A model generated the notes under the pieces. That model saw only the letters and a program-made list of their open reading frames with translations, did no database searches and was not told where the DNA came from. Shown here piece after piece: positions 58,450 to 64,000 of a stretch of 64,000 nucleotides of DNA. How positions within the stretch are numbered: position 1 is the first letter of the stretch; the number at the start of each line of letters is the position of its first letter. Source of the stretch: Fomes fomentarius (taxonomy: Eukaryota > Basidiomycota > Agaricomycetes > Polyporales > Polyporaceae); assembly GCA_022606135.1 (NCBI GenBank), contig JABYQN010000007.1, positions 2,480,001 through 2,544,000 of the forward strand, given 5' to 3'. A program made the translations under genes and the position numbers.

Positions 58450-61244
58450 TGCTGCGCCGACATCGGTATGACCATCCTTCACGCTTGATGACCCCACGTT
58501 GTGCACTGTCACCTTCATGTTGTTTGTATGATTGTTATAGTGTATCTCTGGATATAGTCCCTTCGGACCTGCGCCCCATCTTCTGTAATCTCCCCCCCAC
58601 CCCCGCTGCTCACTGTATCCCGAATCTCCATGTCTCCATCGTTGTGTATCCCCTTACTAGCTATCCACTCCATCCATCTCGTCGTTCCCATGCCGTCGTC
58701 GCACCCGCTTTCCCAGCTCTGACACAATGTAACCTCTGTCTCTAATACGAATCAATTGTACCACGTCTATTTTTGAGTAGTCCAACTACTGCATAGCTGT
58801 CGTTGATATTGAATTGCCGACCGCTTCCCGATATCCGGAGCTGTTAGACTCAGATTGAAGGAAGGTGGAAGATGAACCAGGCCGATCTCGAGGATCAGAC
58901 CGGGACCATGCCCGGACCCGACACGCGAGCACATGGGAGATAGCCTAGAGAGTGGTCTTCCCCGCGATTTCCCCGCCGTACCTCGTGCTCGTGCTCGTTC
59001 CCTGGCAGAGGTTCAGAGGAGTCTCGGACACGAGGGCAGTTGGCCATTATGGTACTCTTCGGTGTAGGATAACTTGTTCCGACTCTGATTGCGCTCTATT
59101 CAGAAGTGGGGGCTCGGCTCCCTCGGGGTGAAGGAGTCTTGGACACACTGCGACTCCGAGGGCAGCCGGCCATATGTGGTGCTCTTCAGTGTAGGATACC
59201 TTGTTACTTGTTCTGACCCTGATTGCGCTTGGGCGGTCAAGGATCGCACCGCCAACTCATCCCTACTAGTACTCATTTCAGACTCTGGAGTTCGCTATTC
59301 GACATGGCACTGTCCCCGGTCTCGTCGGTGATGGTCCTCGTCATTTCCCCCATTGAGTTTCGACACCGCCGCACGGTGCCAGGTAAACGCAGCTGTGCAA
59401 CATAAACTCTGATGGTCAAATTGTGACGATGAATATCGCAGTACGATCTGCAGAACAAACTTGCCTATTATTTGCGCCGTACCGCCATCTCGTATGGGTG
59501 TGGAGCCACCAGTAGCTTCTACGGCGACCACAGTTGACGACAGTATCGCTGTTCGCCATTTGAGTTGTACGGTGCTGAAAGGGAACATGCGCATGCGCGA
59601 CCTTGGTAAGTGAACTACGCACACGGGGCCCGAGTCTGGATCGTCGTGTGTGTCCTTTTCGGCCGCAGGTATGGCAGATGCGAGTGTACACGGCCTTCTC
59701 CTCTACGAGTCGGGTGCAGCCAGTGGCCGCTGGTAACCTTGTTGCCACTTCCCGGTCCGATATCGAATTTTGAGTCAATGTGTCTTGTAAAAAATGATCG
59801 TCGGGATGCAGGCTCTGACGTCTTGTACTGGACGTTCGCGTTCAACCACATGTCGTCGTGTCACTGTCAACCTCCCCGCTGCGTGTCGTTATGAGTGGGC
59901 TGAAAAGTATCAAGATCGAGTACACATGCAGCACTCAGCGATATATACGTTCCACTCACACAAGGGTCAGCTGATGATGCATAACGGTTGATTGCGTCCA
60001 CGACTGTCGACTTGTCGAATTGGAATGACGATGTGTGTCACGGTCAACATGAGTAACCATCGCAGTGACCCCGATATGCCTCGGAGGTAGGCAATTCTCG
60101 CACTGGCATGCGCCTGTCACTGCATCCATCATCCATATACACCGGCGCTCCATAGTCAAAGTCCCCCGGGCTGCGCAGGCCTGCCCGATCCTTTTCCCTT
60201 CTGTGGTTTCGAGGCCCGAGGCCTGCCAGTGACCGAGGCTTCGGGCGCGGTCGGGTGACGTCAATCACTGCAGCTGGCAGCGCATGCCGGAGGTAGATAC
60301 CCGCCGTCTGCCACAAATCCTGCTGCTGGTAGGGAAGGAATCATTGACGGATTCTCAGTACTTGGGAGGGAGAATTTTGAAGCCGATGAAGTCGGAAGGA
60401 CTATGTAGTACTAGTAGTAGTGCTGCGGCGGTGATCGCTGTGTCGGACTGCGCTGAGGTGGCACCGCTCTGAGTCCGAGATCAGACTATAAAAACTTACT
60501 GAAGCAAGTACTAGGTAAGAGTTGCAGTAGGGCAGTCTTTCCTACAGAATACAAAGTACTGTGGCGACGCAAGGAAGGGGCGGGCAAAAGGTGGTTATAC
60601 TTATGTAGTAATTTGTAGGACGGACTTCTGACACACAGGCGCCCAATACTGCTGAGTGCCGAGAGCGCGTCTCACATCAACATCCCAACTCAGCCCCCAC
60701 ACTCCGAGTCTCCCTCTCGTCCTTCCGACTCTCCGACTTTTGGTCAACTGACTCCTCCTCGTGGACACGCGTAATGGTACCTGGAGATCTAGCTTGCCGT
60801 GTATGGAGCGGCGACTGCGACTCTGCCTGCAAGAAAGAGTTCTGGTATGCGATCGATCGAGCCTGACATCTGCATCCTCTTCCTCAGCTTACTTATTCTC
60901 AGGAGATCTCGAGCGCATGGGGCCCCGGTGACTTGAGTGAGACGCTGATATAGGTCCGAATCAAGGGCTCGTACAGCCTCAGCCATCTCGATCGACCCTG
61001 CCGTGACTTCAGATCTACCGTCGCCTCCTCCCATCTATGACGGCTCTTCTCTGCCAGACCTCTTTGTTTTTCCCCGCGTCCTTTTTATACGGCCGCTGCG
61101 CTTACCAAACGTCCCGTACGTCCTCCCCATCTCATCTCCTGCAAGCGCAGTTCCAATCCGCCCATGGTGAGTCTCTCCCCCTCCCTCCTCGCGTCCCTTC
61201 TCCGCTGCTTGCCATCGTCCTCATGCGCATCCCAGTCTATCATC
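58450..61244. other. Long gene-poor stretch
   Basis: No gene supported. Short frames (for example 60789-61034 minus) have no recognised motif. TATA-like TTTTTATA at 61082-61089 lies 155 bp before member 6. Confidence 0.4.
59017..59230. repeat. Diverged tandem duplication of about 100 bp
   Basis: 59017-59094 and 59131-59230 share GAGTCT-GGACAC, CGAGGGCAG, GGCCAT, CTCTTC-GTGTAGGATA, CTTGTT and CTGATTGCGCT in the same order. It is non-coding and of unknown origin. Confidence 0.65.
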
Positions 61245-61875
61245 ATGGCAACGTCAACGACCGGGGCGACTTACGAGGGCTCTCTGCCCGCGGGCGTCAT
61301 CGTGAAGATGATGGTCTGCTTGTGTGGGTCGTTTCTCCCGCTGTCACCGTCTCCAGCCTCACTGACTCTCTTGCCATCCCCCGGCTCCCTGCCATCTCTT
61401 CCACCCCCTTCCTTCGTGGCTCGCCATTGCCTTCACCACCTCTCTCCCTGCGTCCACAGCCGCCTTCGCTGTTCTTATCGTCGGCTTCTGCCTCGTGGCA
61501 CGCAAGTCGTGCTGCGCACACCGCCCGCAGACCTCAGACATGATCCCTCACATGCACACTCCCATCGAGCGTGGCGGCCTCGTCCACGCCACCGCTATGC
61601 CCTCCCGCACCAACTGCCCTCGCTGCCTCGCCGACCGGCGTCTCCGTGCTCGAGTCAGTGCGGACCGCGTCCCACTCGTATCGTCCTCGTTGTCGTCCCT
61701 GTCGCCGACCACGACGTACCCGCCGACGCCGTACCTGTCGCCGGTCCCGCTCCCGCCGTTGTCGGGCTTGGGCTTGGGCTTGGGCTTGACAGGCCTAGAG
61801 GAGTGGGACGAGCCTGCGTCCCCTCCGCCTGCCTATGGGGCAGCGTTGGACGATGTCGCATTCAACCCTCACTGA
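61245..61875 (+). CDS. PY/zinc-tail membrane protein family, member 6
   Basis: 164 residues. Exons 61245-61323 (79 nt) and 61460-61875; phase-1 intron of 136 bp in the helix. N-terminus MATSTTGATYEG. Helix VIVKMMVCL|SAFAVLIVGFCLVA then RKSCCAHR. The metal site reads HMHTP...CPRC: His replaces the first Cys of the family, with the 19-residue spacing kept, so zinc binding by HxH plus CxxC is still plausible. A Ser/Pro tract has TTYPPTPYLSP, a GL repeat merges into LGLTGLEEWDE, and SPPPAYGAA gives the PPxY. A partial inverted copy of its 3' end lies at 50.9 kb. Confidence 0.87.
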
Positions 61876-64000
61876 CGTGACTAGGAGTGCGCTGGCCTCA
61901 TCGCGCTCAGCCTGCCCCCATCGACACGCCCTTGGCTACACGTCTGTCGGATCATGCTAGAAGGTCTCCCTTGCTTGTACATGTCGTTGCACTGTCACTC
62001 TCAGTCGGCGCGGTCTTCATGTCTAAGTTCTCTCGTTCTCGCTCTGTGGTAGCTATCGTCTGTTGTCGTGCTATCCCATGTCATGTCCCGACCTGCCTTG
62101 CCTTCCTTGCTATACACAGCCCTAGATACGTGCTGAATCTGCTATGCCTCAGCTTGGTTGTCTGTTGTTGCTGTGAATACTTACTTGCTGTGGTCTAAAT
62201 CTTGTCATGAAGCTATATTGTGTGAACACGTCTTGTCCTGTACGAGTTGGTCTGTGATGATCTCATGCTGCACATACTTTTGCTCAGTCCTGCAACACAA
62301 TCGAAGGGTGCCTATTTCGCATGCCGCGCAAACACCAAGAGACTCGTGCGCCTCTTCCTACAGACCCCACGAGCAGCCACCGCATATGATGCACTCCGGA
62401 TCCGGACACATCACGGAGACCGGTCTATAAAGGTGATCATCGATCAGGGGGCTGGCCTCTGTATCCCCGCATATCCATTGGGTTTCCAAAATGGATCATT
62501 GCACTTCTCCAGCTTCGCGTTCGCATCTTCTCGAAACCTTGGCATTGATGACAGCCATGCGGGCGCACGACCGATTCAAGCTCTACTGCTTCGGGCCCCG
62601 AGCCCCCGCTGTTCCAGCTTCCCTCGGATGTCCCAGCTGCGCGACTCCGTGGCATATAACACTGTTCCTGCGCCCGCCCTAATAGCATAAGTGACAGCGG
62701 CCCGCATGCTTGCCATTGTTCACGGTTGGACATGATCAGTCATTGGGTGAACGCTAAAGTGTGGCTTGAGGCGCGCAGTTTTCGCTGGATACAAGATCTG
62801 GTAGTTGTCTGGAGCCCCTACTTAGTACTGGAGGCTGCGGATGTGAGGTTCATGTATCTATTGATTTGAGCGAGACTCGAGCGCTAGATGATTCACCCAA
62901 GTCCGCTAGGCGAGATGCGGCCTTGTGATCGCGTCAGGTAGTGTCCGACGCGCTGCGTGAACGCACGATGGGATACCAGTAGATGCGTGTAGCAAAAGCA
63001 CGATGTGGCGGTGACAGTGAGAGGCTGAGAGCACTCGCTTTGCTAGCATCGACCACGCCGTCTGCGGAATCCTCCGGACGCGCCGTCTAGACTGGATTAG
63101 GAGAACGAGAGAGAAAAAAAAACGAGAAGTTGTGTGCTGCGGAGTCAGGATGGATGGTGGCGGGATGCCTGGTCGCCACTGCCAGCGCTGGCGCACTCGG
63201 GATTCTGAATAAGGAGCGCCAAGTGGCCCGGACCACGGTCACTGCGGCTTTCTTCACCGCCCTCGTGTGTTGCACAGTAGGATCGTATCAGTGTTATGCT
63301 GCTGCTGCAGTGCAGGTGTATGTGGTTGCGGTCGAAACATTGATCTACCACTGCGCAGCCATCCTGCTGGGTTGTTGCAACATGAGCATTCGGGCACTTG
63401 TTTAGACACCGCGACCTGTCACCGTGTGTGTAGGCGCCCGTCTTCCGCACTTTCTCAACTGACACCGTGTCGTCCAAATCTCACGCCTCATATCTTGTGG
63501 CTTATGCTTCCTGCCCTTCCTGTATGCGAAATCTGTTGAGCTTGATACTGTGCAAGACTACGCGACTTTCAAGATGCCCATGCTTCCAGCGTAGGCGAGC
63601 GGCACTGGCGTCACTGGCACGTCTGACGGCATATACTTGGTTTGGTCGCGGCAACTTTACGGTATCGGGACTCGCTTGCAGCAGGGTTGGTCAAGGTATG
63701 ATCCGAGATCTACTAGCTATACAGCCCACTGCGCGTCAGCCAGAAGGATTAGGTTTTCCTTACTCCTGTCTGGCTGAATGTCATGATCAGTCACATCTGG
63801 ACAGGGCTGCGGTGGTGTGGGGTTTGTGCTCATGGTCCACAACTTTCATCACCTTCGTACCAGAAGGTGTCGTGAAAGTTTGTACTGATCTATGCTCCCT
63901 CAGGAAATCAACCATAACTGTGTACCTGTGTCTGACCTAGGCATTATTTGGACACGTACCAGAGGACGCAAACCCGAGTTTACATAAGTTCAGATTCAAC
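61876..64000. other. Right end, no supported gene
   Basis: 61876-62008 is the member 6 3' flank also found at 50.9 kb. Beyond it, open frames (62247-62690, 63467-63940) show no motif or intron pattern I can support. An A9 tract sits at about 63114-63122. Confidence 0.4.

Overview
The window is nuclear DNA from a mushroom-forming basidiomycete (Agaricomycetes; a polypore-like wood-rot genome is my guess). The evidence is many 42-90 bp GT-AG introns, a fungus-specific FunK1 kinase, a CYP505 self-sufficient P450, a tnp2-type CACTA transposon, a chromodomain Ty3 element, a copia element and a Tad-like LINE. No tRNA, rRNA, CRISPR or prokaryotic operon was found.

Left third (1-21.4 kb): a nest of transposons. 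A Ty3/gypsy chromovirus (LTRs 503-849 and 13347-13703) has its gag split by a complete CACTA element (1297-6995, 3-bp GGA duplication). The Ty3 element has a textbook -1 slippery site at the gag-pol junction and three extra ORFs after pol, two of them tiny membrane proteins whose stop and start overlap as ATGA. Next comes a Ty1/copia element (14489-20869) primed by an internal stretch of initiator tRNA-Met. A 544-bp TA-flanked inverted-repeat element is inserted exactly at its 3' edge.

Middle (22-36 kb): a CYP505-type P450-reductase fusion gene with about 19 introns, interrupted by a reverse-oriented, 5'-truncated LINE. A FunK1 kinase gene follows on the minus strand, then a decayed second copy of the CYP505 3' half. 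One CYP505 intron splits the heme-binding motif and starts with GC, whereas the decayed copy keeps GT.

Right half (37-62 kb): five genes and one fragment of a family I do not recognise. Each encodes a 150-205 residue single-pass membrane protein: a short N-terminus, one helix split by a phase-1 intron at the same point, and a cytosolic tail. The tail carries a strictly spaced (C/H)xH-x19-CxxC site, a Pro-rich stretch with PPxY motifs and a conserved GLGLTGL box. Among them lie two housekeeping genes, an ER SUN-domain (SLP1-like) protein and the V-ATPase proteolipid subunit c (8 exons, one of 13 nt), plus a small unknown 5-exon gene. This family is the best candidate for something undescribed.

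Several apparent single-base frameshifts in unrelated genes fall in G homopolymers, so some may be assembly errors rather than real lesions.
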